Of a DNA stretch of 64,000 nt, positions 44,842 to 53,779 are shown one piece after another; the stretch's first letter is position 1; each line of letters begins with the position of its first letter. The notes under the pieces were generated by a model. It searched no databases. It saw only the letters and a list, made by a program, of their open reading frames with translations, and had not been told where the DNA came from. Position numbers and translations under genes: made by a program. Source of the DNA: Megalonaias nervosa (taxonomy: Eukaryota; Mollusca; Bivalvia; Unionida; Unionidae); assembly GCA_016617855.1 (NCBI GenBank), contig JAECUM010004426.1, forward strand, positions 1-64,000, read 5' to 3'.

Positions 44842-45691
44842 TCAGGGCACGTTTATTGCCATCTTTAATTGTGAACAACACGAGAGACAAAAATACATAA
44901 AAAGCCAAATGGTTAAGTACATGAATAAAAGACACATCAAAACGATCAAAGTGGAATATAAACAAGTCTCTGTACAACATTTGTGATCATCAAGAGGTGA
45001 AATCGTAGGTTTAGTGTGTAATGTTCTTAAAGTCTCTACACTCCTTGGTACAGTCACACAAGAGTCCTCCCGGAATGGCCTTTCGGGGATGTCGATCACG
45101 GTCCTGTCCTGAAGAGAGTGGTTTTCCTCTGTCACGACTTTTTCTACTTCTTCTTATTCTTCTGGCACTGTCACTAACCCTGATTTAAAAGTTACTTTTT
45201 CCACTGAACGTTTTAATTTTTTAGGATTACAAATCTTGGGCATAGTGTGCCACTTCTTTGTCCAAGCCTCAAAAGCCCAACTTTTCCAGTCACGTACATC
45301 TTTCCAGTGAGGGTGTAAGTCACAAGCTACACACACGTCGTCGTACACATCTTCAGTGCATAAAAGTTGACGAATCTTGTTTTCCATTAGAGGTTGAGAA
45401 GTATCGAGATGAAAGCGCAAAGCTTTGAGCAGAATGAGTCTCTCGTGTACATTTAAAGGGACCACTTTCATGTTTTGGGTGGTATGTACTGTTCGTAAAG
45501 AGTCCACAAGGAATCGACTGGTAAACGAAATCCCAGACAGCAAGTCACTAAGACACACACACTACACGACGACCCCGATTCAATGGACACAGTTCTCGTA
45601 ATAGGTGTTGGTAATCCTCCACCGTTTGAATAGTGCCATTGATTTCCTTCCACGGAATCTGTTGTATCACGAATGATAAAGGTCGTGGCAT
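44842..45691 (-). pseudogene. Unknown protein with C-terminal hydrophobic segment, broken
   Basis: From ATG 45691 the frame MPRPLSFVIQQIPWKEINGT runs to a (GT)n stretch near 45555. Slippage there changes the frame; reading continues DLLSGISFTSRFLVDSLRTV, then HERLILLKALRFHLDTSQPL, a CVACDLHPHW motif and a basic stretch to a TAA at 45154-45156. The same frame reopens (TEENHSLQDRTVIDIPERPF) and ends in a strongly hydrophobic segment (STLIVLMCLLFMYLTIWLF) before a TGA at 44842. If the TAA is a lesion, this is one membrane-anchored protein. Otherwise it is two genes. No family recognised. Confidence 0.45.
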
Positions 45692-45703
45692 GGTAGTCCG
45701 TTT

Positions 45704-46009
45704 TTATACCCTCTTTGGTGTAAGGCAATAAGTGTACTTTTTGAACATCCTCGATTTTATTTTAGTACCGTACCAAAAAAGTTTAGTCACTAACTCACAC
45801 ACCACACGTCGCACAGAAGTTTCCTCTTGAACTAGAAAGAATTGTTCTTGTAAAGATTTGTTGTAATCCTCTAACTCGTCCGTTGGAATTCGGTGTATTA
45901 GGATTACCTTGTAAGTTGAATGAGTGGCATCCAAAAATTTATGAATTTCACGCGATTCATCAATGTCTGACGACTGGAATACTTTCATCAGAATCAGTCC
46001 TCTTAGCAT
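45704..46009 (-). CDS. Hypothetical protein, unknown
   Basis: A 101-residue frame with protein-like composition (STYKVILIHRIPTDELEDYN, FFLVQEETSVRRVVCELVTK). It overlaps the end of the F-box-like gene at 45960-46223 in another frame, so it may be that gene's continuation after a frameshift, or a separate product with its own start. No motif recognised. Confidence 0.4.
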   Translation of the reverse strand: MLRGLILMKVFQSSDIDESREIHKFLDATHSTYKVILIHRIPTDELEDYNKSLQEQFFLVQEETSVRRVVCELVTKLFWYGTKIKSRMFKKYTYCLTPKRV

Positions 46010-46223
46010 TCAGGTACCAGTGGTTCAAACATCGGTGACGTAACGGATGTAATTGTTCTTTGCGTTTCACTTGTATTTTGACGAACTCGCGGTAAATGCG
46101 TTCTCTCAGCTCCACAGGCAAACCACGAATGTTCTCTTGTAAAGTATCCATGACCATGTCAGTCAAACACTTCTCCTTGAGCGAAAGTAACGGACAAAGT
46201 GAATAATTTCTTGCCACTGCCAT
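45960..46223 (-). CDS. F-box-like small protein, copy 1
   Basis: 87 residues. Residues about 32-55 read IRGLPVELRERIYREFV, an LP.EL...IY core like the start of an F-box, followed by KRKEQLHPL. It shares this arrangement with the gene at 46307-46552. Viral F-box proteins recruit SCF ubiquitin ligases, but the similarity here is short and the assignment is tentative. It overlaps the next frame at its 3' end. Confidence 0.45.
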   Translation of the reverse strand: MAVARNYSLCPLLSLKEKCLTDMVMDTLQENIRGLPVELRERIYREFVKIQVKRKEQLHPLRHRCLNHWYLNAKRTDSDESIPVVRH

Positions 46224-46306
46224 TCCAGGACACGGTCAAAAATGTCAATAAAATCTTCAAATGTAAATGGTCTAAAGCGGAATATTAGGAAGAACGCACC
46301 CTTGAT

Positions 46307-46552
46307 CTAGAGAAATCTGACTTGTTTGTTGACTTTTGTCAATTTCCTCTTGTGAATTTCTCGACACAAAAGTTCCTCAGTCACTAATTGAGATTTGGCT
46401 CTGGTAAGTCCCAACCAAATATCCTTGTAGATCTTCTCTTGCAATTCGTTTGGTAATGTTTGAAGATTATTTTTCCAATGGGGTTTAAATACTTGTCTAG
46501 GGGTTGTCCAACGTTTGAATCCTAGCAACATAGCTGGTTTCTTACACGACAT
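46307..46552 (-). CDS. F-box-like small protein, copy 2
   Basis: 81 residues with LQTLPNELQEKIYKDIWLGL followed by RAKSQL, aligning with copy 1 (GLPVELRERIYREF...KRKEQL). The N-terminus is basic (MSCKKPAMLLGFKRW). It starts 13 bases after the shifted-frame end of the BIR gene. A diverged tandem duplicate of the previous gene seems likely. Confidence 0.45.
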   Translation of the reverse strand: MSCKKPAMLLGFKRWTTPRQVFKPHWKNNLQTLPNELQEKIYKDIWLGLTRAKSQLVTEELLCREIHKRKLTKVNKQVRFL

Positions 46553-46564
46553 GGTATGCCCACT

Positions 46565-47201
46565 TCAATGACGAGGTCCCACTAAAGGTAGGTAGTGACA
46601 ATCTCGAGACCATTGAGCATGTTCCAGGTAAGCACAATCTTTCTTCTGGGCCTTTCTTCTCCCACTCGTGAAGTGACACACCGCAACTGAAGCACTTGAC
46701 TTTATCACCTTCGCCGATGTAGATAAATCCGGCTCTAGCTAATTCTTCGGGGGTAGGTACTCCCAGATATTTTGGCCATTTTCCTCGGAAGGTTTGGATC
46801 CGACTTTCAAAATCGCAGTATTCAGGCAAACGCACAGGGAACGAATATTCGTCTTTCACAGGTTCATTTCGATGAGGGTATGGTGAAATATGTAGGAGTG
46901 TGCTCAGATTTGCATGACATCCGTAGGGTGGTAGCCGCATGGTTTCATAATGATGACATCCACTATGAAAACCAGTAAAGTGAAAAGGTGTACGATAACG
47001 AGTGGCGTCACTTTCGCATCCGTCAGGTTTGACACGCACAGCATCACTTTCCATGGTAGGTATGGTAGTAGTTATAGCAAAGTTCCCATGATGTGGCACT
47101 GAATCGCTAAGGTCATAGCGTACGGCATCCCTGCCATCGCAAGGTACAGCATCGCACTCGAGTTTGCTCTTGCTTGATACTTGCTGTTTGAAAGGATTCA
47201 T
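46565..47201 (-). pseudogene. BIR-domain (IAP-like) protein, frameshifted inside the BIR
   Basis: The ATG at 47201 (MNPFKQQVSSKSKLECDAVP) follows a CATATAAAAAGGG box (about 47267-47257). The first about 130 residues hold loosely repeated D(A/S)(V/T)R(Y/V) units of unknown role. A single type II-like BIR domain follows: DFESRIQTF, then ELARAGFIYIGEGDKVKCFSCG with the first two zinc Cys. Near 46640 an extra A in GAAGAAAG shifts the frame before the zinc His and last Cys, which lie in the second frame ending at 46565-46567. IAP proteins block caspases or signal through ubiquitin; no RING domain is present. It probably served as a host-derived anti-apoptotic gene. Confidence 0.82.
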
Positions 47202-47233
47202 CTTTCTCGCCTGGCAATGGTAGTGACAATGAA

Positions 47234-50200
47234 CTATCGGTCTTGGACGTTGTCCCTTTTTATATGCTGACCAATACTGGCGTGACCGTACGGTAAAGTG
47301 AAGTGATTGGGAAGCCGTACTCGCTTCTGGTACACGATTTGATAGACTTTTTTTAAGGGCCGGCTGACGATTTGGTGTGTGTGTGTGTGTGTAAACGTAC
47401 AATCTTGTGCGGTTCGTTGGTGGTCACTTTAAAATTTCCATCCTGTCCAGACTGCAAGGCTTTTTTCAAGACGCCAGAGTTCACCAGTCGACTGGTGCTA
47501 TAATTGAGAGTCAATCCTTTCACTTTACACTCCGTGTGTTCTTCTCCTTGTGGGTCTCGGTCTTCGTAGCCGTAATTTTTGGGACCGCCACTTGCAAAAC
47601 TTAGAATCTTGTCGTCGGGATGCTCGTCCGTCCAGACTCCTAAACGGTCTCCTTCGATGACAGGGTGAGGTTGACCCAGGCGATCGATGTAGATGCAACT
47701 GTCCATGTCAAAATACAGCACACGATCTCCTAACAGTTCTAAAGCTTCGTACAGTTTTAAGCGAGCATGGGCTGTCACGTAAGCTGCAATGATGACATTT
47801 CCAAATTCGTCGGCTTCTACAAAAATCCAGTTCTTCTTCGTAATTGACAAAGATCAAGTCCTCACGAAGGACGTCTACGTGTTTCATGTATTTAGTTTTG
47901 TCGTGAATCATCTGGAAGTAGCGGGAAGGTTCTGTCAAATACTCCGTCTTGGGAAAACACAGTCGTTGTGCCATTTTGCCCCACAAGCATTTTAACATCA
48001 CTTTGGCAAACGATCGCCTTCCTTAGTTTTTCTCCACGTGGTCTAAAGTGATCCCTTCCTGCTCCCAGTATTTGTCTTTGAATTTCTTTTGGTCTTCGGG
48101 AGTCCGGCAGCAGGAAGGATAGCCACTGGCTTCTTGTTTCAGTTTCAAAAAAGCATTCACGTAGTCTGCGAAAATGCCTTTCTGAGTCTCGTCGCGCTTG
48201 TGGTATTTTTGTGTCTTGGGAAAGTGGTAAATTTCGTACACTTCTAACAGTTGGTATCCCAGGTCCAGAGCTTTGAATAATTCCACGCTAACCCACGTTC
48301 TTGTGAAGGTGAGTTCTTCCTGAGTGTGCTGACAATGTTGGCCTTGGTTGCACGTTTCGGCACAAGTACGGCACAAGGTAAATATCAGTTTTCCTTGGCA
48401 ATGGTGAGGTAAAACGGAATGGTACAAGTCCGTGGGAGGCAAAACTTTACATTTGATCAATCCTTCGTATTGACGAATGTTGTCCAGGTCGATGTGTTCC
48501 GTCAGCATTTGCGGGTGCCCTGCGGGAAAGTGACAGTATTTGCACACGTACGGATACAGCGAACACACGTCCAAGTATTTGATTTCTTCTCCTTTCTCCT
48601 CGTCGGCTTGGTACATCAAACAAGTGGCATTCGTCCGTCCTCCGTACAAACTGTCTCGTGGGTTCAGTGGGTCCACCAGCTTGTAACTTTCCACGATACG
48701 CTTAAACTCGGGATCGGTTTTCAATCGGTGATCGTACTCGTGTTCCCACATTTCTACCACTTGGTATCCTTGCTCTTCTAACTTCAGTCGCCGCTGACAA
48801 GTGGTCTGGTACAAGTCTTCCATGGTTCGTTGTAAAAACTGATTTTTAGTGTTGCGTTGAGGGTAACAGATGGGGCATCCGTGAAATAAGCAGCCGTTAA
48901 ACTCGTACACGATCTGGGGGTTTTCTAAGTCCCAACCATCCACCGAATACGTTCCGATGGTCTTTTCGCCTCCTTCGTTGCGAGCATGTTGGATCCATTT
49001 GTCTTCCTTGTCGCACAGGTAATTAACCAGCGTAGGGCTTTGACCGAGTATTGACGTTTGACAAAGTTCGTCGTTTGAGGACTGATGACAGCTAGGGTGT
49101 TTTCGGGTATGAATCGTTGACGGTACACTAAGGAACACGCTTTGGCAATGGTGCAGGCTTCTTTCAAAGGATCGATTCCTCCGTGTTCCATGAACAGTTC
49201 TCGAAATTTTCTACAGCAACGCCGTAGAATGTCCACGTCGGAACGACAATACTTTAACATTTCTTCCTGAAAGTCGAAAGGGTTAGAGGTGTGAGTCTGG
49301 TACCATGCGTAGAAAGCTTCTCGTTGTTCGGTACGCATGTTGTCGGGGTCGTAGTAGTGAGCCTCGGGCAAATGGGGTAGAACGGCATGTTGATTGGCTT
49401 CGGTATTGAAAAAGTGTGGAAAATAGCCTTCGGCCATCTCTGTCATTCCAAATGTTTTAGGCATGCGACTCAAAGGTATGGCCAAGTAACTCATCGAATC
49501 TTTAAACTGCACTTGACCCACTTGCATGGAAATGATTTTGGCTACGTTCAAAGTCACTTTAGGACGTTCGGTACTTTGTTCCGTATAGTATCTGAGGAGA
49601 AATTGCCCATCGTATCCCGAAAAATTGTGAGCCATCACCGTGGCATAGCGATGACAATCTCCGTAACGTTCGATGTCTTCTTGGCTCCACGTCTCGTCAA
49701 TAGGGTCTAAGATCCATTGGGCAAAATCGGCCAGCGTGTTCGGTCCACGAAAGATTTTTTCATGTCCTCCAGGAATCTTGCTACAGTGAGGGCAATGAGT
49801 AAAGATAGGCTCTTGGATGCACTTCTCACATGCTCAATGAGCCACGCAGAAATTAGGAATGTGAATGTCAGTCTTTTGCATGCATTCGAAATCGAAAAAG
49901 ATGAAACTGCTTTTCTTCTGGTCATTATCTTCTTCTTTATGTTTGGATTGGTATTTTTGAATGTAGCATTGGTGTTCCAAGTCCACGACTTGGCGACAAA
50001 TGTGACATCGCTTCTTTCCTGAACAGACGTGCGCCTTGGCATTATTGGTACGTATGCCTTGCCCACAAGTAGGGCACAATCTCAGGAGCTGACAAGCACT
50101 TTTCTGAACCTTGCGTCTTTAAATGCTGTTGGTAACAGAAAGGGCTGAGAAACGTGCGCTGACAAGCTGGGCAATGCACTCGTTCTTGTCCTTGGTCAAG

Positions 50201-51319
50201 ACAGGGCTTAGAGGCTAAACATCCCTCACATTTCGATCCACAATACTTGTGTTGCTCTCGATTGTTATAGCCATAGTCACATTTTTCACAGTAATAACTG
50301 TATGACAGGAATGCAGTGATACTGGTCATGGCATCAAAATATTCATCGTGATGATAAACTTGAATGTATTTTTCGTCTTTGAAATTTTTGCCTCGAAACA
50401 ACAGAGGTCCGCTCACTTCTTGAGGGTGCACTTTCAAGGGGTAGCGTGGAGCCAAGACGTCTTGCAACTTTTGCATTTCAGGAATGCCGCAGGGTGTGTC
50501 TTTGGAAAGGCCATCTTGCTGTAACAGGAGTTCTGCTTCTCTTCGTTGTTTGGCTCGGCTAGATTTTTTAATAGTTTGCCAGGCTCTTTTCTATTCTGCC
50601 GTGTTGTTCTTATCGGCATACGTTCGTCCCAGCACGATGGCACGGGCTAAACACATCTTATCTTGAGGGTTGTTAATTCGGACGAGGCTCTTTTTGGTGA
50701 TGCGAAGGTTGTCCACCAATAACACTTTTTTGCCATGTCCTGTCCCTTGGGGAAGAGAAACGTGTGTCATAAACAATGTCGCTTTTCCGTCATTGATGTG
50801 AAACTTGTCGTTGGATTGCTGCACGTGTTGAATCTTGTCGATGATTTTGGAAGGTGTCAATTCTGATCGACTGCTAAACTCGATCCAAACGGGTGACTTC
50901 AAACTGTCGTTATGAATGGAAAGTCTCAAGCGATCGTCTTCTTTGGCTTCACATTGCTGTTTCAGTGCGGTTAACAAAGAATCCCACACATCAGTGATGA
51001 ACCCCTCTGCTTTCTCCAACGGTACGTCGGACTTGAAATCTTTAAACTTCACCGCGTACGTGTAGGCCGAAGTTCTAAATTTTCTGGAGGAGCGTTTGTC
51101 CGTCTCTCGAATGTGGTAGTACTTTTCAGGGTTTACTGGTGGTGATGGGCTTTGACTGGGTGTAGACTCTCTGGGCCTAGATTCTGGCTCACTCATCTCA
51201 TCTTCAAAATCGCTGGCATGAATTTGAGCCAAGACTTCAGCTACTGTGCGAGGCGATAAATCACGTTTCTGCCTCTTACTTTCTTCTCCTTTCTTTACGA
51301 AATGATGCGATCGTTTCAT
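47234..51319 (-). pseudogene. POLB: Protein-primed family B DNA polymerase, multiply broken
   Basis: About 1,360 codons. An N-terminal domain (DRLRLSIHNDSLKSPVWIEF) is followed by a Cys/His-rich region (CEKCDYGYNN, CPACQRTFLS, CHICRQ). Exonuclease motifs are FFDFE (about 49899-49885), HNFSGYD (about 49629) and YCRSDVDIL (about 49251). A GCLFHGC block precedes motif A DVCSLYPYV (about 48571), motif B (KVMLKCLWGK) and motif C YFDMDS (about 47715). The C-terminus is KKVYQIVYQKRV. Lesions: TAG 50591-50593, frameshift near 50090, TGA 49834-49836, frameshift near 49040, TAA 48023-48025, frameshift near 47845, and frameshift at a CA repeat near 47380. The gene replicates the linear element by protein priming in this family. 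The C-terminus overlaps the BIR promoter. Confidence 0.93.
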
Positions 51320-51363
51320 CTTGACTGCAAAAAGTCAAATGACTACATTTGAAACGCCATGGA

Positions 51364-51402
51364 CCCCTATATATCCATGTTAGGCTTAGTGCATATATAA
51401 AG
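51364..51402. promoter_or_regulatory. Divergent TATA boxes between polymerase and zinc-knuckle genes
   Basis: A minus-strand GGATATATAGGGG (51377-51365) serves the polymerase gene. A plus-strand GCATATATAAAGGG (51391-51404) serves the zinc-knuckle gene, followed by CTCTCAGTATTC and GCTCTCAGTCCG initiator-like sequences at about 51416-51444. Confidence 0.65.
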
Positions 51403-51454
51403 GGCTGGTGCCTTCCCTCTCAGTATTCATTTCGCTCTCAGTCCGACCGGCACG

Positions 51455-51808
51455 ATGGAAGAACCCACACAAATCGAACTTCTGATTAGAGCTTTGCGAG
51501 GTGTCATAAGAAAGTTTTCTTCAGACAAACCAACGGACTACTTTCCCTCCTTTCGAGATAAAAGTCAAGATACTTGCTATATCTGTCAGAAGAAAGAGCA
51601 TTGGGCTACAGAATGTCCAGATCGTCAAAAAAGCAAGATCAGTGTCAAAAAAGACAAAAGTCAGGATGCCCGTTATCATGGTCAAGGGAAAGGACATTGG
51701 TCTTCAGACTGCCCTAAGAAACAATCGGATCAGGAGGAGGAAGAAGAAGAGGTAACCTCGGCAAAAGAAGAATTCCGACACGTTCAGAAAGAGAAGATAG
51801 GAAAGTAA
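51455..51808 (+). CDS. CCHC zinc-knuckle protein
   Basis: 117 residues. Residues 41-55 form a canonical knuckle, CYICQKKEHWATECP (C-x2-C-x4-H-x4-C). Residues about 72-86, RYHGQGKGHWSSDCP, are a second knuckle that lost both first cysteines by single base changes (CGT and GGT where TGT is expected). Between them is a duplicated RDKSQD/KDKSQD linker. The C-terminus is Glu-rich. Knuckles of this type bind single-stranded nucleic acid in retroviral nucleocapsids and some cellular proteins. No typical Polinton core function matches. A decayed relative in the older relic is split by this element's insertion. Confidence 0.75.
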   Translation: MEEPTQIELLIRALRGVIRKFSSDKPTDYFPSFRDKSQDTCYICQKKEHWATECPDRQKSKISVKKDKSQDARYHGQGKGHWSSDCPKKQSDQEEEEEEVTSAKEEFRHVQKEKIGK

Positions 51809-52145
51809 AGAAGACGAGAAAAAAGTGAGGAAGAAGAGGAGGAGGAAAAAACTGTAAAGTGAAGAAATTAAAGAAACAGAAAGAGTGAAAGAAAACAAGA
51901 AACAGAAGAAGTCTATGATCTTTTGAAAAAAGTGTTGTGTTGTGTTGTGTTGTGACATTGAATTGTAAATATTTGTACCAGAATAGACCAGACTCAGAAA
52001 CGTAAGTGTCTCCTGGTTTTGATTTTTTAGAATAAGGGCCTACACTCATGCACTCACAACACGTCTATTATGGGGGAAATTAGGGATTTTGAGTTTTAAT
52101 TGATTTTGGCAAAATGAATACTATCTCTTTTCGAAAGAAATGAGT
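51809..52145. other. 3' region of the zinc-knuckle gene
   Basis: Purine-rich (AAGAAGAGGAGGAGG) then GTGTT repeats (51932-51952). I found no plus-strand histone-type stem-loop here, unlike the other accessory genes; a weak AATAAGG at 52031 is the only polyadenylation-like signal. Confidence 0.4.
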
Positions 52146-52161
52146 GGCCCTAAAAAGGACC
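52146..52161 (-). terminator. Histone-type 3' stem-loop of the coiled-coil gene
   Basis: The transcript strand reads GGTCCTTTTTAGGGCC, a 6-bp stem with one T-G pair and a TTTT loop. The 5' flank is CACAAC and ACTCAT follows, with TTCGAAAAGAGA starting about 11 bases later. Confidence 0.8.
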
Positions 52162-52341
52162 GTTGTGTGTTTGTTTTTTCTTAGAACAAAAACAAACTCA
52201 GGAACGAGAAGCAATCCGCTTTAACTGCCGTAAGCCTTTGCCACGGCCAAGGCCTACTTCTGGACTTGCTCCTGTCAATGATTTAGTAGAAATCACTAGG
52301 GGTGGTATCTCCGGTGTAGTGACAGGGTTCGACTGTTTGGC

Positions 52342-52812
52342 TCAGGAAGGTCTTTTTCTCTTGGGTCGTAATAAAGAAGTCTGATACATTTGTTTCAGAC
52401 TTCTTAACTCGGCCAAAATGTCCAAGAGTACCGTTACCGTTTGACTTTCACTGTTCTCCTTCTCTCCTAGACTTTGTTTCTTCTCTGCTGCTTCTTCCTG
52501 TCGTTTCCTTCTTGTCTCTTCTTCTCGCTGTTGCTGTTCAAGGAGAAATGCTTGTTCTGCTTCTTTCTGCTGTTGTAAAAATTTCTCCAATTCTTCTTTC
52601 TGTCTCTGTTTAAAATCGTCGACATGTGGTAAAGAAGGTGCTGGTACCGGAACAAATTCTTGTGAAGAAGGGAGAAAATCTGCTAAATCCCAATTGAAAT
52701 CAACCTCTTCTGGTAGTAGTCCTGTGTTGACTTTGGTAGCCACAGCTATGCCATCGCTTCTCGTCTCCAAAGCCGGTTCACTCCAATTCATTGTCTTCTT
52801 AGTTTCCGTCAT
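52342..52812 (-). CDS. Coiled-coil accessory protein
   Basis: 156 residues, intact. Residues 1-60 are acidic with a Pro/Val stretch (EFVPVPAPSLPHVDDF). Residues about 66-110 are a Glu/Gln/Arg-rich coiled coil (RQKEELEKFLQQQKEAEQAF). Residues about 125-150 (LLDILAELRSLKQMYQTSL) are a conserved amphipathic helix, also found in the relic copy at 31.8 kb, followed by a RPKRKR nuclear-localisation-like end. Upstream are TGACGTCA (52878-52885) and CTATATAGG (52872-52864), then GCAGTGAATC as initiator. The role is unknown. Conservation of the helix and tail between two elements argues for selection. Confidence 0.7.
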   Translation of the reverse strand: MTETKKTMNWSEPALETRSDGIAVATKVNTGLLPEEVDFNWDLADFLPSSQEFVPVPAPSLPHVDDFKQRQKEELEKFLQQQKEAEQAFLLEQQQREEETRRKRQEEAAEKKQSLGEKENSESQTVTVLLDILAELRSLKQMYQTSLLRPKRKRPS

Positions 52813-53044
52813 GTTTCACAAAACAATGTCGCATCGATTCACTGCACACAGACGCTAGCGCACCTATATAGGGAATGTGACGTCACAGGTAGCTCTCTTC
52901 GAATTGGAAGACAGACTCCGCGAAGTGACTGAATTTTGTAACGCGTGTTGGGATTGGTGAACAATTTCAATCCGTTTCGATCCGGTCTTCCACTATAAAT
53001 AAACGCGGTTCACTCCATTCCCTTCACCTGTTCTCGTCACAAAG
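52813..53044. promoter_or_regulatory. Divergent promoter region, coiled-coil and basic-protein genes
   Basis: For the minus-strand gene: TGACGTCA and TATATAG at 52862-52885. For the plus-strand gene: ACTATAAATAAACGC at 52991-53005 with the ATG at 53045. Confidence 0.6.
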
Positions 53045-53263
53045 ATGTGGACCAACGTTGAATCGTCTACTTTCATATCGTCGTTGTTTTTCCGTACGGA
53101 CTTACCCATGTATGTGAGATCGTCATGGAGAATCGTTAGGATCACCGAGACAAGCGTTTGGAAAAGAAGGACCTATGTGGAAAGACAATGCTGTCTGAAG
53201 CGAGTTCTGATTTATGGACCAGAGGTTAGACAAAGTTTGAGGAAGAGAAGAAGACCTATGTAA
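53045..53263 (+). CDS. Small Arg-rich protein at the right end
   Basis: 72 residues with a Ser/Phe-rich start and a basic C-terminal half (RVLIYGPEVRQSLRKRRRPM). The block (I/V)LIYGPEVR.SLR.RRRP is conserved in the relic copy at 31166-31272. TATAAATA lies 40-50 bases upstream, and a perfect histone-type stem-loop follows 43 bases after the stop, inside the TIR edge. The gene is transcribed outward, as is gene A at the other end. Basic composition suggests nucleic-acid binding (inference). No known family. Confidence 0.68.
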   Translation: MWTNVESSTFISSLFFRTDLPMYVRSSWRIVRITETSVWKRRTYVERQCCLKRVLIYGPEVRQSLRKRRRPM

Positions 53264-53305
53264 TGCCCTCTATGTTAACGGAATGGTGTTAACATAACAA
53301 ACAAC

Positions 53306-53321
53306 GGCCCTTTTCAGGGCC
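53306..53321 (+). terminator. Histone-type 3' stem-loop (right TIR edge), consensus-perfect
   Basis: GGCCCTTTTCAGGGCC fits the metazoan histone stem-loop consensus GGYYCTTTTCAGRRCC. It is preceded by AACAAACAAC and followed by ACTCCA, with CTCGAAAAGA about 11 bases later. Confidence 0.88.
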
Positions 53322-53773
53322 ACTCCACTGCCTCGAAAAGATTTGTTCTTTCTTGCCTATCAAATTTTTTATTCGATCGTATAACTTATGTTTAATTCAC
53401 AAAAACATTATTCTCTTAACCTAAAAATTTTATTAGTCGGTTGTATAACTTGGGTAGGATAGATTGATGTTCATCAGTCTATGGAAACGAACGTAAAGGC
53501 ATAAAACATATTATACTATCCACTGACACGAACGCGAATACATAACACTTTGTATAGAAATGAAACAGGTGGCATGACATTGTTGCAAGTGTCCAGTACC
53601 GTGACGTCATATTGACCCATGGTGTGCTAGTCGCTATACAAAATTCCCATTGCCCGTAAACGTACCCAGGGTGTGCCATTTGTCCGTATAAATCTTGTCC
53701 GTAAACTACCCCAGGGGTGTCTGTAATGTATTTTCCCATTGTCCGTAAACTATACCCCCCCCCCTTCACTACT
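53306..53773 (-). repeat. Right terminal inverted repeat
   Basis: Reverse complement of 33000-33344, starting at the stem-loop and ending CCTTCACTACT. It has extra sequence between about 53360 and 53513 containing one more iteron unit, and lacks 17-18 bases that in the left TIR include part of the second TGACGTCA. Confidence 0.92.
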
Positions 53774-53779
53774 AACGAC
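53774..53779. repeat. Target-site duplication, right (AACGAC)
   Basis: Exact copy of 32994-32999. Confidence 0.95.

Larger units (their letters stand above)
33000..53773. mobile_element. Full-length Maverick/Polinton (adintovirus-type) provirus
   Basis: A 20,774-bp element with 5'-AG...CT-3' termini, TIRs of about 345 and 468 bases and a perfect 6-bp target duplication. It carries the diagnostic gene set: family B polymerase, retroviral-type integrase, FtsK/HerA ATPase, adenain-type protease, double-jelly-roll major capsid and penton-like minor capsid proteins. All large core genes are on the minus strand, and two genes at the right end are on the plus strand. It is visibly more GC-rich than the flanking host DNA. 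Many core genes carry nonsense or frameshift lesions, so this copy is not autonomous as read. Confidence 0.97.

Noticed and set aside
48419..48781. Plus-strand 120-codon frame over the polymerase gene
   Set aside because: Antisense shadow of the polymerase palm region.
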